Part shown: positions 24,609 through 33,873 of the stretch, piece after piece
Numbering within the stretch: the first letter of the stretch is position 1
Layout: each line of letters begins with the position of its first letter
Assembly: GCF_030268965.1 (NCBI RefSeq)
Contig: NZ_BSSE01000013.1
Coordinates: forward strand, 129,642 to 193,641
Reading direction: 5' to 3'
DNA length: 64,000 bases
From: Microtetraspora sp. NBRC 16547
GTDB lineage: Bacteria; Actinomycetota; Actinomycetes; Streptosporangiales; Streptosporangiaceae
Position numbers and translations under genes: made by a program
The notes under the pieces: generated by a model
The model's input: the letters and a program-made list of their open reading frames with translations, nothing else
Told to the model about the DNA's origin: nothing
The model's database searches: none

Positions 24609-26735
24609 ATGAAACTAGAGGGGATCGAGCAGTTGAGCAGCGCAAGCCTTGAGTGGACCGATCTCGACCGGCGAGCAGTCGACGTGGTGCGAGCACTGGC
24701 GATGGACGCGGTCGAGAAGGCGGGCTCGGGTCACCCCGGAACTGCGATGAGCCTGGCTCCCGCGGCCTATCTGCTTTTCCAGCGCGTCATGCGGCACGAC
24801 CCGTGCGACGCCAAGTGGGCGGGCCGTGACCGGTTCGTCCTTTCCTGCGGCCACAGCAGCCTCACCCTTTACATCCAGCTCTACCTGTCGGGGTACGGCC
24901 TGCGCCTGGAGGACCTGAAGGCGCTGCGCCAGTGGGGCAGCCTCACCCCCGGCCACCCGGAGTACGGCCACACCGTGGGCGTCGAGACGACCACCGGCCC
25001 GCTCGGCCAGGGCCTCGGCAACGCCGTCGGCATGGCCATGGCGGCCCGGCGCGAGCGCGGCCTGTTCGACCCGGAGGCGGCCCCCGGCACGTCCCCGTTC
25101 GACCACATGATCTGGTGCTTCGCCTCCGAGGGCGACATCGAGGAGGGCATCAGCCACGAGGTCAGCGCGATCGCCGGCCACCAGAAGCTCGGCAACCTCG
25201 TGGTCGTCTTCGACTCCAACCACATCTCCATCGAGGACGACACGCAGATCGCCCTGTCGGAGGACATCACCAAGCGCTACGAGGCGTACGGCTGGCAGGT
25301 CCTGGAGGTCGACTGGACCGCCACCGGTGAATACAAGGAGGACGTCCAAGCGCTCTACGACGCGCTGGAGGAGGCCCGCGCGGAGACCGAGCGGCCGACG
25401 TTCATCAAGCTGCGCACGATCATCGGCTGGCCCTCGCCCGGCAAGCAGAACACCGGCAAGATCCACGGTGCGGCTCTGGGCGAGGCCGAGGTGGCCGCCA
25501 CCAAGCGGGTGCTCGGCCTGGACCCGGAGCAGACCTTCCAGGTCCCGGGCGACGTCCTCGACCACTCCAGGGAGGTCGTCAAGCGCGGCCGCGAGGCCCG
25601 CGCCGAGTGGGACAAGATCTACCACAGCTGGCGGGCGGCCAACCCGGAGCGTGCCGAGCTGTTCGACCGGATCTCGGCCCGCCACCTGCCGAACGCCTGG
25701 TACAAGGCACTGCCCACGTTCGAGCCCGGCACCTCTGTGGCGACCCGCAAGGCGTCCGGCGAGGTGCTGAGCGCCCTCGCGCCGGTGCTGCCCGAGCTGT
25801 GGGGCGGCTCCGCCGACCTCGCCGACTCGAACAACACCACCATGAAGGGCGAGCCGTCCTTCATCCCGGAGGAGTACCAGACGCGCGAGTTCCCGGGCAA
25901 CCGCTACGGCCGCACGCTGCACTTCGGCATCCGCGAGCACGGCATGGGCGCCATCCTCAACGGCATCGCCCTGCACAACGGCACCCGGCCGTACGGCGGC
26001 ACGTTCCTCGTCTTCAGCGACTACATGCGCCCGGCGGTGCGGCTCTCCGCGCTGATGAAGCTGCCGGTGATCTACGTGTGGACGCACGACTCCATCGGTC
26101 TCGGCGAGGACGGCCCGACCCACCAGCCGATCGAGCACCTGTGGTCGCTGCGCGCCATCCCCGGCCTCGACGTCGTACGGCCGGCCGACGCCAACGAGAC
26201 CGCGGCGGCCTGGAAGACGGTGCTGGAGCACACCGACCGTCCCGCGGCGCTCGCGCTGACCCGGCAGAACCTGCCGGTCTACGAGGGCACGGGCGACGCC
26301 GACCGCGTCGCGCGGGGCGGTTACATCCTGGAGGAGGCGTCCACCGGCCAGCCCGCCGTCGTGATCATCGGCACCGGCAGCGAGGTCGAGCTGGCCGTCG
26401 GCGCCCGCAGGATCCTCGAGGAGCAGGGCGTCCCGACGCGGGTCGTGTCCATGCCGTGCGTGGAGTGGTTCCGCGCCCAGGACGCCGCGTACCGGCAGTC
26501 CGTGCTGCCCCCGGCGGTCCGGGCCCGGGTCGCCGTCGAGGCGGGAATCTCCCTCGGCTGGCACGAGTTCGTGGGCGACGAAGGGGAAGTGCTGAGCCTT
26601 GAGCACTTCGGCGCCTCCGGGCCGTACCGGACCATCTACGAGCAGTTCGGCCTGACCGCCGACCGTGTGGTGGCCGCCGCCAAGGCGAGCCTCGCCAAGA
26701 CGGGGGCCGACAAGGGCGAGACGACCGGAAACTGA
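24609..26735 (+). CDS. tkt: Transketolase
   Basis: A 708-residue thiamine-diphosphate enzyme moving two-carbon units between sugar phosphates in the non-oxidative pentose phosphate pathway. The N-terminal part has [20 protein letters not shown] and the thiamine-binding stretch [19 protein letters not shown]. The middle domain has [18 protein letters not shown], and the C-terminal domain follows [19 protein letters not shown] 24609 has no good ribosome site, while an in-frame TTG at 24633 lies behind AGAGGGG and may be the real start. It heads a six-gene sugar-phosphate operon; the tal start follows with its ribosome site overlapping the tkt stop. Confidence 0.95.
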   Translation: MKLEGIEQLSSASLEWTDLDRRAVDVVRALAMDAVEKAGSGHPGTAMSLAPAAYLLFQRVMRHDPCDAKWAGRDRFVLSCGHSSLTLYIQLYLSGYGLRLEDLKALRQWGSLTPGHPEYGHTVGVETTTGPLGQGLGNAVGMAMAARRERGLFDPEAAPGTSPFDHMIWCFASEGDIEEGISHEVSAIAGHQKLGNLVVVFDSNHISIEDDTQIALSEDITKRYEAYGWQVLEVDWTATGEYKEDVQALYDALEEARAETERPTFIKLRTIIGWPSPGKQNTGKIHGAALGEAEVAATKRVLGLDPEQTFQVPGDVLDHSREVVKRGREARAEWDKIYHSWRAANPERAELFDRISARHLPNAWYKALPTFEPGTSVATRKASGEVLSALAPVLPELWGGSADLADSNNTTMKGEPSFIPEEYQTREFPGNRYGRTLHFGIREHGMGAILNGIALHNGTRPYGGTFLVFSDYMRPAVRLSALMKLPVIYVWTHDSIGLGEDGPTHQPIEHLWSLRAIPGLDVVRPADANETAAAWKTVLEHTDRPAALALTRQNLPVYEGTGDADRVARGGYILEEASTGQPAVVIIGTGSEVELAVGARRILEEQGVPTRVVSMPCVEWFRAQDAAYRQSVLPPAVRARVAVEAGISLGWHEFVGDEGEVLSLEHFGASGPYRTIYEQFGLTADRVVAAAKASLAKTGADKGETTGN

Positions 26736-26742
26736 GGAGATC

Positions 26743-27846
26743 ATGAGCGAGAACCTGAAGCGCCTCACCGCGGCCGGCGTGTCGATCTGGCTGGACGACA
26801 TCAGCCGTGACCGGCTGCGCACCGGCAACCTGGCCGCCCTGATCCGCGACAAGCAGGTCGTGGGCGTCACGTCCAACCCCACGATCTTCGCGGGCGCCCT
26901 GAGCAAGGGCGACGCGTACACCGCCCAGCTGCACGACCTGCGGGTGCGGGGCGTCTCGGTCGAGGAGGCCGTCCGGTCGATCACGACCTTCGACATCCGC
27001 TGGGCCGCCGACGTGCTGCGTCCGGTCTTCAACGCCACGGGCGGCGTGGACGGCCGGGTCTCCATCGAGGTCGACCCGCGCCTGGCCAGGGAGACGGAGA
27101 AGACCGTCGCCGAGGCGCGCGCGCTGTGGTGGCTGGTCGACCGGCCCAACCTGTTCATCAAGATCCCGGCGACCGTCGAGGGCCTGCCCGCGATCACCCG
27201 GTGCATCGCGGAGGGCATCAGCGTCAACGTCACGCTGATCTTCTCCCTTGAGCGGTACCGCGCGGTCATGGACGCCTGGCTGGAGGGCCTGGAGAAGGCC
27301 AAGGCGAACGGCGTCAACCTCGCCACCATCGAGTCGGTGGCGTCGTTCTTCGTCAGCCGCGTCGACACCGAGATCGACGCCCGCCTGGACCGGGTCGGCA
27401 CGCCCGAGGCCGCCGCGCTGAAGGGCCGGGCCGCCGTGGCCAACGCGCGGCTCGCGTTCGCCGCATTCGAGGAGGTCATGGCGAGCCCCCGCTGGCAGGC
27501 GCTGCGCGCGGCCGGCGCCCGGCCGCAGCGCCCGCTGTGGGCCTCGACCGGCGTGAAGAACCCCGACTACCCCGACACGCTGTACGTCGACCAGCTCGTC
27601 ACGGCGGGCACGGTCAACACGATGCCAGAGAAGACGCTCGACGCGGTCGCCGACCACGGCAGGATCTCGGGCGACACCGTGCGTCCCTTCTACGAGCAGG
27701 CGTGGAACACGATGGCCGCGCTCAAGGAGGCCGGCATCGACTACGACGACGTCGTGCGGGTGCTCGAAGACGAAGGCGTGGACAAGTTCGAGGTCTCCTG
27801 GAAGGAGCTCCTGGAGACCGTGGCCGCCGAGCTCGGGAAGGCCTGA
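26743..27846 (+). CDS. tal: Transaldolase
   Basis: A 367-residue cytoplasmic enzyme transferring dihydroxyacetone units in the pentose phosphate pathway. Class landmarks are [15 protein letters not shown] at the N-terminus, [15 protein letters not shown] with the Schiff-base lysine region, [13 protein letters not shown], and [18 protein letters not shown]. Length fits the longer actinobacterial transaldolase (TalB type 2). The ribosome site GAGGAG overlaps the tkt stop codon, and one base separates its stop from the pgi start, so it is translated as part of the operon. Confidence 0.95.
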   Translation: MSENLKRLTAAGVSIWLDDISRDRLRTGNLAALIRDKQVVGVTSNPTIFAGALSKGDAYTAQLHDLRVRGVSVEEAVRSITTFDIRWAADVLRPVFNATGGVDGRVSIEVDPRLARETEKTVAEARALWWLVDRPNLFIKIPATVEGLPAITRCIAEGISVNVTLIFSLERYRAVMDAWLEGLEKAKANGVNLATIESVASFFVSRVDTEIDARLDRVGTPEAAALKGRAAVANARLAFAAFEEVMASPRWQALRAAGARPQRPLWASTGVKNPDYPDTLYVDQLVTAGTVNTMPEKTLDAVADHGRISGDTVRPFYEQAWNTMAALKEAGIDYDDVVRVLEDEGVDKFEVSWKELLETVAAELGKA

Positions 27847-27847
27847 G

Positions 27848-29473
27848 ATGACCATCGAGGTAACCCTCGGCCAGGAGCCGGAGGCCGTACGCGCCCTCCG
27901 GGAGAAGCTGGTCGCCGAGGGGGTTCCGGCGGCGCTCGCCGCCGGCGACCCCGGCCTGTGGGGGCCGGAGGCCAGGGCCGAGGCGGCCGTCCGCCTCGGC
28001 TGGCTGAAGCTCCCGCTGACCAGCAGGGAACTGCTGCCCGAGATCACCAAGCTCGTCGAGATGGCGCGCGCGGAGAGCCTCGACCACATCGTGCTGGCCG
28101 GGATGGGCGGCTCGTCGCTGGCCCCGGAGGTGATCTGCGCCACCGAGGACGTGCCGCTGACCGTGCTCGACACGACCGACCCCGCTCAGGTACGGCGGGC
28201 GCTGAACGACCGGCTGGACCGCACGCTGGTGGTCGTCGCCAGCAAGAGCGGCGGCACGATCGAGACCGACAGCCACCGCCGGATCTACGAGGAGGCGTTC
28301 CGCGACGCCGGGATCGACCCGGCCGAACGCATCGTCGTCGTCACCGATCCGGGCTCCCCGCTGGAGGAGACGGCCATCGAGTCGGGTTACCAGGTCATCC
28401 TGGCCGACCCGAGCGTCGGTGGCCGCTACAGCGCGCTGAGCGCCTTCGGGCTGGTGCCGAGCGCGCTCGCGGGCGCCGACGTCGGGCGCCTGCTCGACGA
28501 CGCGGCCGCGGTGGCGCCCCGGCTCGCACGGAACGACGGCAACCCGGGTCTCGACCTCGGTGTACTGCTCGGCGCCGAGGCCCTCGCGGGACGCGACAAG
28601 GTGATCCTGCGCGACAGCATGACCGACATCAACGGGCTCCCCGACTGGATCGAGCAGCTCATCGCCGAGTCGACCGGCAAGTCGGGCAAGGGCATCCTGC
28701 CCGTCGTCGGCGCCGAGGCGGCCGAGGCGCACGACCAGTTCCTGGTCAGCATCGGCCCGGACGGCGGCACGTCGGTCGACGGCCCGCTTGGCGCGCAGTT
28801 CCTCGTCTGGGAGTACGCCACGGCGATCGCCGGCAGGGTGCTCGGGATCGACCCGTTCAACCAGCCGAACGTGGCCGAGTCCAAGGAGAACACGACCCGC
28901 ATCCTCCAGGAAGCGGGCGACGGTCCTCTGCCGACCGGCACGCCGATCCTGACGGACGGCCCGGTCGAGGTCTACGGCGACGTTCCGGGCGACCCGAAGA
29001 ACCTCGCGGACGTGCTCACCGCGCTGCTGCGGGCCATCCCGGATCGCGGCTACCTCGCGATCATGGCGTACCTGGATCGTGAGGCCGCGTTCGACGCCGC
29101 CCAGGTCGGCGACGCCTCGTTCGAGGAGCTGACCGAGGCGTGGGCGGCCGCCGACCCGGCGACGCTGCGGGCGCTGCTCGACTATCGGACCCACCACGCG
29201 GTGACCTTCGGCTGGGGACCGCGCTTCCTCCACTCGACCGGCCAGTTCCACAAGGGCGGCCCGGAGGTGGGCGTGTTCCTGCAGATCACCGGCGCGGTCA
29301 CCGAGGACATCGAGGTGCCGGGCAAGCCGTACACCCTGGGCAGGCTCCAGCTCGCCCAGGCGCTGGGCGACCTCGGGGCGCTGGCGTCACGGGGCCGGCC
29401 GGCCGTACGCCTGCACCTCACCGACCGGGTCGCGGGCGTCAAACACCTGCTTTCCGTGGCGGAAGAGCTCTGA
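27848..29473 (+). CDS. pgi: Glucose-6-phosphate isomerase
   Basis: A 541-residue cytoplasmic isomerase linking glucose-6-phosphate and fructose-6-phosphate. The phosphate-binding SIS features are VLAGMGGSSLAPEV and VASKSGGTIETDSHR, with VGGRYSALSAFGLVP and the later FNQPNVAESKENT. It is the actinobacterial form found inside tkt operons rather than the shorter E. coli-like Pgi of about the same length with different motifs. Gene spacing to tal is a single base. It is followed 45 bases later by zwf. Confidence 0.9.
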   Translation: MTIEVTLGQEPEAVRALREKLVAEGVPAALAAGDPGLWGPEARAEAAVRLGWLKLPLTSRELLPEITKLVEMARAESLDHIVLAGMGGSSLAPEVICATEDVPLTVLDTTDPAQVRRALNDRLDRTLVVVASKSGGTIETDSHRRIYEEAFRDAGIDPAERIVVVTDPGSPLEETAIESGYQVILADPSVGGRYSALSAFGLVPSALAGADVGRLLDDAAAVAPRLARNDGNPGLDLGVLLGAEALAGRDKVILRDSMTDINGLPDWIEQLIAESTGKSGKGILPVVGAEAAEAHDQFLVSIGPDGGTSVDGPLGAQFLVWEYATAIAGRVLGIDPFNQPNVAESKENTTRILQEAGDGPLPTGTPILTDGPVEVYGDVPGDPKNLADVLTALLRAIPDRGYLAIMAYLDREAAFDAAQVGDASFEELTEAWAAADPATLRALLDYRTHHAVTFGWGPRFLHSTGQFHKGGPEVGVFLQITGAVTEDIEVPGKPYTLGRLQLAQALGDLGALASRGRPAVRLHLTDRVAGVKHLLSVAEEL

Positions 29474-29518
29474 CCATGAACACGCCACTGGCGACAAGCC
29501 GGGAGGCGAGGAGATCCG

Positions 29519-31270
29519 ATGGGTGATCGGAAGAACCGCCCCACCGAGAAGGCGAAGGCCGCCGCGGGGACGCCAGACGTCCCGGCGGCGGCCGGGCCGA
29601 CCGGCACGGCGGACGCACAAGAGACGACGGACGCACAAGAGACGACGGACGCACAAGAGACAACGGATGCCCAGCGCACGGCGGACGCGACGCGGACGCC
29701 GGAGCCGCATGACCTGGCGGCCGCGCTCGGCCTGTCGGTCGAGGACGCGAACACGGTGAACCCGCTCCGGGACCCGCGCGACAAGCGACTGCCCCGCGTG
29801 GCCGGTCCCTGCGTGCTCGTCCTGTTCGGCGTCACCGGCGACCTGGCGAAGAAGAAGCTGCTCCCGGCGATCTACGACCTGGGCAACCGGGGCCTGCTGC
29901 CCCCGGGGTTCTCCCTGGTCGGCTTCGCCCGCCGCGACTGGGCGCACGAGGACTTCGCCCAGGTCACGTACGAGGCGGTGAAAGAACACGCGCGGACGCC
30001 GTTCCGCGAGGAGGTCTGGCGGCAGATCGCCGAGGGCATCCACTTCTGCCCCGGGGAGTTCCACGACGACGGCGCCTTCGACGTGCTCGCGATGATGCTC
30101 AAGGAGATCGACGAGACGCGCGGCACCGGCGGCAACTACGCGTTCTACCTGTCGGTGCCGCCGAAGTTCTTCCCTCTCGTGGTGGAGCAGCTCAAGCGAA
30201 CCAACCTGGCCAACGCCCCCGAGGGGGCCTGGCGCCGGGTGGTCATCGAGAAGCCGTTCGGCCACGACCTGAAGAGCGCCCGCGAGCTCAACGCGATCAC
30301 CAACGCCGTGTTCCCCGAGAAGTCGGTCTTCCGCATCGACCACTACCTCGGCAAGGAGACCGTCCAGAACATCCTGGCCCTGCGGTTCGCCAACACGCTG
30401 TACGAGCCGATCTGGAACCGCGGCTACGTGGACCACGTCCAGATCACGATGGCCGAGGACATCGGCATCGGCGGCCGGGCCGGATACTACGACGGCATCG
30501 GCGCGGCCCGTGACGTGATCCAGAACCACCTGCTCCAGCTTCTCGCCCTGGTCGCGATGGAGGACCCGACGTCCTTCGACGCCGACTCGCTGCGCCGTGA
30601 GAAGGAGAAGGTGCTCCGGTCGGTGCGGCTGCCGGCCGACCTGTCGCTCGGCACCGCCCGCGGCCAGTACACCGCGGGATGGCAGGGCGGCGAGCCGGTC
30701 GTCGGCTACCTGGAGGAGGAGGGCATCCCGCCGGACTCGATCACCGACACCTACGCCGCCATCCGGCTGGAGGTGGCCAACCGGCGCTGGGCGGGCGTGC
30801 CCTTCTACCTCCGCGCGGGTAAGCGGCTCGGCCGCCGGGTCACGGAGGTGGCGGTGGTGTTCCAGCGGGCGCCGCACCTGCCGTTCAGCTCGACCGCCAC
30901 CGAGATCCTCGGGCAGAACGCGCTGGTCATCCGGGTCCAGCCGGACGAGGGGATCACCGTGCGTTTCGGCTCCAAGGTGCCGGGCACCGCCATGGAGGTC
31001 AGGGACGTCAGCATGGACTTCGCCTACGGCGAGTCGTTCATGGAGTCCTCTCCGGAGGCGTACGAGCGGCTGCTGCTCGACGTCCTCATCGGTGACCCGC
31101 CCCTGTTCCCGCACCAGAAGGAGGTCGAGCTGTCCTGGATGATCCTCGATCCCATCGAGGAGCACTGGGCGGCCTCAGGCCGTCCGGAGGGCTATCCCGC
31201 GGGCACCTGGGGCCCGCCGTCCGCCGACGCCATGATGACCCGTGACGGGCGCGTCTGGCGGCGGCTGTGA
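29519..31270 (+). CDS. zwf: Glucose-6-phosphate 1-dehydrogenase with repeat-bearing N-terminal extension
   Basis: A 583-residue NADP-dependent dehydrogenase, the entry step of the oxidative pentose phosphate pathway. The coenzyme motif is LFGVTGDLAKKKLLPAIYD and the active-site motif is RIDHYLGKETVQNI. The core starts near residue 95. The first 90 residues are an extension not usual for the family, low in hydrophobics and carrying about three copies of the hexapeptide TDAQET coded by an 18-bp tandem repeat. ATG 29519 has GAGGAG upstream. The nearest internal ATG does not leave a complete core, so the extension is probably translated. OpcA, coded next, assembles or activates this enzyme. Confidence 0.93.
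   Translation: MGDRKNRPTEKAKAAAGTPDVPAAAGPTGTADAQETTDAQETTDAQETTDAQRTADATRTPEPHDLAAALGLSVEDANTVNPLRDPRDKRLPRVAGPCVLVLFGVTGDLAKKKLLPAIYDLGNRGLLPPGFSLVGFARRDWAHEDFAQVTYEAVKEHARTPFREEVWRQIAEGIHFCPGEFHDDGAFDVLAMMLKEIDETRGTGGNYAFYLSVPPKFFPLVVEQLKRTNLANAPEGAWRRVVIEKPFGHDLKSARELNAITNAVFPEKSVFRIDHYLGKETVQNILALRFANTLYEPIWNRGYVDHVQITMAEDIGIGGRAGYYDGIGAARDVIQNHLLQLLALVAMEDPTSFDADSLRREKEKVLRSVRLPADLSLGTARGQYTAGWQGGEPVVGYLEEEGIPPDSITDTYAAIRLEVANRRWAGVPFYLRAGKRLGRRVTEVAVVFQRAPHLPFSSTATEILGQNALVIRVQPDEGITVRFGSKVPGTAMEVRDVSMDFAYGESFMESSPEAYERLLLDVLIGDPPLFPHQKEVELSWMILDPIEEHWAASGRPEGYPAGTWGPPSADAMMTRDGRVWRRL
29611..29682. repeat. In-frame 18-bp tandem repeat in zwf
   Basis: Three nearly identical 18-bp units (ggacgcacaagagacgac) plus a fourth degenerate one encode a TDAQET hexapeptide repeat in the Zwf N-terminal extension. 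The unit is a multiple of three, so copy-number change keeps the frame. Confidence 0.85.
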
Positions 31271-31286
31271 GTGAACGGAAAGCGCC

Positions 31287-32219
31287 GTGACCACCTTCAA
31301 CCTGACCGACACGACAGCTTCGAAGATCTCCGCGACGCTCACCCAGCTGCGCCACCAGATGGGCGCTCCCGCGGTGGGCATGGTCCTCACCCTCGTCGTG
31401 GTGTGCGACGAGGCCGGCCAGTACGACGCCGTCCGGGCGGCCACCGAGGCCGCGCGCGAGCATCCGTCACGCGTGCTGACGGTCATCCGGCGCGACACGT
31501 ACGAACCCGACCGGCTCGACGCCGAGGTGCGGGTGGGCGAGTCGTCCCCGGGTGAGGTCGTCCTGCTCCGCCTGTACGGCCGGCTCACCGGGCACGCCGA
31601 CTCGGTGATCAGCCCGCTGCTGCTGACCGACACCCCGGTCGTGGCGTGGTGGCCGGGCGACTCTCCCGCGGTGCCGTCGCGGGACGCCGTCGGCCAGTTC
31701 GCGACCCGCCGGATCACCGACGCCAGGGCCGCGCGCGACGCCGTGGCGGCGATCAGGGGCCGGCACACGGGCTACGTGCCCGGCGACACCGACCTCGCGT
31801 GGACGCGGCTGACGTCGTGGCGCAGCCTCCTCGCCTCCGCGTTCGACCGGCATCCCGGGCCGATCCGGTCCGGCGTCGTGGCGGGCGCCGCGGGCAACCC
31901 GAGCGCGCCGCTGCTCGCGGCGTGGCTGGCCGAGCGGCTGGGCGTCCCGATGGAGCTCACCGAGAGCGACGGGCCGGGCCTCACCGAGGTACGGCTCACG
32001 CTCGCCGAGGGCGGCGAGCTGAAGATCGCCAGGACGGACGCCCGGCTGGCGACGCTGTCCCAGCCCGGTCAGCCGGACCGGCGGGTCGCCCTGGCCCGCA
32101 GGTCGACCGCCGAGCTGCTCGCCGAGGAGCTGCGCCGCCTGGACTCGGACGACATCTACGGGTCGACGATCCAGTGGCTGGCGAAGTCCCCGATGTCCCA
32201 GTCGTCCCACTCGTCCTAG
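31287..32219 (+). CDS. opcA: Glucose-6-phosphate dehydrogenase assembly protein OpcA
   Basis: A 310-residue protein of the OpcA family, which in cyanobacteria and actinobacteria is needed for activity or assembly of glucose-6-phosphate dehydrogenase. Family segments are VLTLVVVCDEAG, HPSRVLTVIRRD, LLTDTPVVAWWPGDSP and DLAWTRLTSWRSLLASAFD. The start is GTG 31287, 16 bases after the zwf stop. The last ten residues (KSPMSQSSHSS region) are coded by a 9-bp tandem repeat that also contains the stop codon, so this tail is probably not functional. The pgl start lies 34 bases on. Confidence 0.93.
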   Translation: MTTFNLTDTTASKISATLTQLRHQMGAPAVGMVLTLVVVCDEAGQYDAVRAATEAAREHPSRVLTVIRRDTYEPDRLDAEVRVGESSPGEVVLLRLYGRLTGHADSVISPLLLTDTPVVAWWPGDSPAVPSRDAVGQFATRRITDARAARDAVAAIRGRHTGYVPGDTDLAWTRLTSWRSLLASAFDRHPGPIRSGVVAGAAGNPSAPLLAAWLAERLGVPMELTESDGPGLTEVRLTLAEGGELKIARTDARLATLSQPGQPDRRVALARRSTAELLAEELRRLDSDDIYGSTIQWLAKSPMSQSSHSS

Positions 32220-32239
32220 ACGTCCCAGACGTCCTGATG
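32195..32239. repeat. 9-bp tandem repeat across the opcA stop codon
   Basis: Five 9-bp units (gtcccagtc-like) run from the last eight codons of opcA into the spacer. The TAG stop at 32217-32219 is a one-base variant (tcccag to tcctag) inside the third unit. Confidence 0.75.
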
Positions 32240-32253
32240 GAGAAGAACACGCC

Positions 32254-33030
32254 GTGAGTGTCCCGAACGTCATCGTCCACCGCGACGCCAACGTGCTCGC
32301 CCAGGCCGTGGCGGCCCGTCTGATCACCCGGCTGGCCGACACGCAGGCGGCTCGCGGGTCGGCCCATCTCGTGCTGACCGGCGGAACCGTCGGCATCGCG
32401 ACGCTCGCGGCGGTCGCCGGAACGGCCGCGCGCGACGCGATCGACTGGCGCGCCCTGGATGTGTGGTGGGGGGACGAGCGATTCCTGCCCGCCGGTGATC
32501 CCGAGCGCAACGAGACCGGCGCGCGTACGGCTCTGCTCGACCACGTGGACGTGGATCCCGCCCGCGTGCACGCGATGCCGTCCCCCGACTCCGGTCTCAC
32601 CGCGGAGGAGGCGGCCGAGGTCTACGCCGCCGAGCTGGAGAAGGCGTCCCGGCCCGAGGACCACGGCCCGGTGCCGTCGTTCGACGTGCTGCTGCTCGGT
32701 ATGGGCCCGGACAGCCATGTCGCGTCGCTGTTCCCGGGGCAGCCCGCCCTTTACGAGGAGGAGCGCACGGTGGTCGCGGTGCACGGCTCCCCGAAGCCGC
32801 CGCCGACCCGCCTGTCGCTCACGTTCCCCGCGATCCGGGCCGCGCGCGAGGTGTGGATCGTCGCCGCGGGCGCCGAGAAGGCGCAGGCCGTGCACCTGGC
32901 CCTGTCCGGGGCCGGCCCGATCCAGGTCCCGGCGGCCGGAGCCCGCGGCAGTCAGCGCACGCTGTTCCTGCTCGACCGGGCCGCGGCCGGAAAGATCCCT
33001 CCCGGCCTCGGCCGCATCGCCTCTCCCTGA
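32254..33030 (+). CDS. pgl: 6-phosphogluconolactonase
   Basis: A 258-residue cytoplasmic hydrolase of the DevB/NagB-like fold, cleaving 6-phosphogluconolactone made by Zwf. Landmarks are HLVLTGGTVGIATLAA, WWGDERFLPAGDPERNE and LLLGMGPDSHVASLFPG; the histidine in the last motif is the expected catalytic region. The GTG start at 32254 follows GGAGAAG. It is the last intact gene of the tkt operon. The stop codon directly abuts a degraded acetyltransferase fragment, which suggests that a rearrangement occurred just behind the operon. Confidence 0.93.
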   Translation: MSVPNVIVHRDANVLAQAVAARLITRLADTQAARGSAHLVLTGGTVGIATLAAVAGTAARDAIDWRALDVWWGDERFLPAGDPERNETGARTALLDHVDVDPARVHAMPSPDSGLTAEEAAEVYAAELEKASRPEDHGPVPSFDVLLLGMGPDSHVASLFPGQPALYEEERTVVAVHGSPKPPPTRLSLTFPAIRAAREVWIVAAGAEKAQAVHLALSGAGPIQVPAAGARGSQRTLFLLDRAAAGKIPPGLGRIASP

Positions 33031-33031
33031 T

Positions 33032-33253
33032 CCCGCCACACTCGGCGCCGAACTCCTGCTCAACGCGCTCTCGACGATCGTGACCGCGTCGGAGGCCGTG
33101 GGCGGCCGCCTGATCGTCGTCGACGCGATCGATGAGGGTGCCGCCGATTTCTATGCTCATCACGGCTTTCTGCCGGTCAAGGGCAACCCATGCCGTCTGG
33201 TGATGAAAACGGCGACCGCACAGGCCGCGCTTGCCTCACGGAGCGCGGACTGA
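33032..33253 (+). pseudogene. 3' remnant of a GNAT acetyltransferase (TacT-like toxin family)
   Basis: Right behind the pgl stop, in another frame, 73 codons read as the C-terminal half of a GNAT protein. The conserved pieces are LLLNALSTIVTASEAVGG, RLIVVDAIDEGAADFYAHHGF and NPCRLVMKTATAQAAL. This arrangement is typical of TacT/AtaT-type toxins that acetylate aminoacyl-tRNA and are normally paired with a DUF1778 ribbon-helix-helix antitoxin. The N-terminal half, acetyl-CoA loop, start codon and antitoxin are absent. Several codons (GAT, TAT, GCT, CAT) are AT-richer than those of the neighbours. It is best read as a decayed remnant; expression is not expected. Confidence 0.7.
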
Positions 33254-33361
33254 CTGCTTCGCTGCACGGGGGCGGCTCCCAGGCCGCGTTCATCGAGTGC
33301 GGCCCGGAATCGATCTACAGAGGAAGGCGTAATATCTCGAGAAATCTGGCAGATTAGACCT

Positions 33362-33721
33362 ATGCCAGATGCTCCCCTGCCCCGTGAAGAGTTGCGCGCG
33401 ACCATCGAGGCCCGCCGCGACCTGGGCCCCGAATACGAAGCCGCTCTGACGGACGCCTTCCTCGACCGCATCGAGGCCACCATCGCGCAGCGGGTGAAGG
33501 CGGAGGCCGACAGCAGGCTTCCGGACACGCGGCACACGGCGTGGGTGGAGCAGCAGGAGCGCAAGCGGGCCCTCGGGATGGCGCTCGGCTCGCTCGGCAT
33601 CGCCCTCCCGCTCACCGGCGCGGCCGGGGCAACCGGTGGGATGCCCGGAATGATCGTCGCGTGGGCCGGCATCGTGGCGGTCAACATGGCCTACGCCTTC
33701 GGACGCCGACGGCGCGGCTGA
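33362..33721 (+). CDS. Small actinobacterial membrane protein of unknown function
   Basis: A 119-residue protein. The N-terminal 70 residues are charged and probably helical (ATIEARRDLGPEYEAALTD, then a polar stretch). Two hydrophobic helices follow: ALGMALGSLGIALPLTGAAG and GMIVAWAGIVAVNMAYAF, ending in a basic tail GRRRRG. The layout resembles small actinomycete membrane proteins with a cytoplasmic N-terminal coil; no function is known to me. ATG 33362 lacks a Shine-Dalgarno sequence and the upstream 30 bases are AT-rich for this genome, so a leaderless or near-leaderless transcript is possible. Confidence 0.75.
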   Translation: MPDAPLPREELRATIEARRDLGPEYEAALTDAFLDRIEATIAQRVKAEADSRLPDTRHTAWVEQQERKRALGMALGSLGIALPLTGAAGATGGMPGMIVAWAGIVAVNMAYAFGRRRRG

Positions 33722-33806
33722 GGTCGGCCGCTCCCGGAGCGGCGGCGAGAGCCGGGCGGGCGGCGGCGATCGTGACCAGCGCGCCCGGCGCGAGCGATCG
33801 GACCCC

Positions 33807-33863
33807 GTGAAACGATCATCCCGGCCCGCGGCCGCTGAGTCGCCGCGAGCCGGGGTGATTCAC
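33807..33863. terminator. Hairpin between convergent genes
   Basis: Arms 33815-33825 and 33849-33859 pair over 11 bp with one G-U, and an inner stem (33828-33832 with 33842-33846) nests inside. An outer GTGA/TCAC pairing extends it. It lies between the convergent ends of the small membrane-protein gene and the ACT-GNAT gene and could terminate both. No U-run follows, as is usual for high-GC actinobacteria. Confidence 0.5.
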
Positions 33864-33873
33864 CGTGACGGGA

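Noticed and set aside
24615-27479. 954-codon frame antisense to tkt and tal
   Set aside because: Composition is Arg/Ala/Gly-biased without domains; it is a by-product of high GC in the third codon position.
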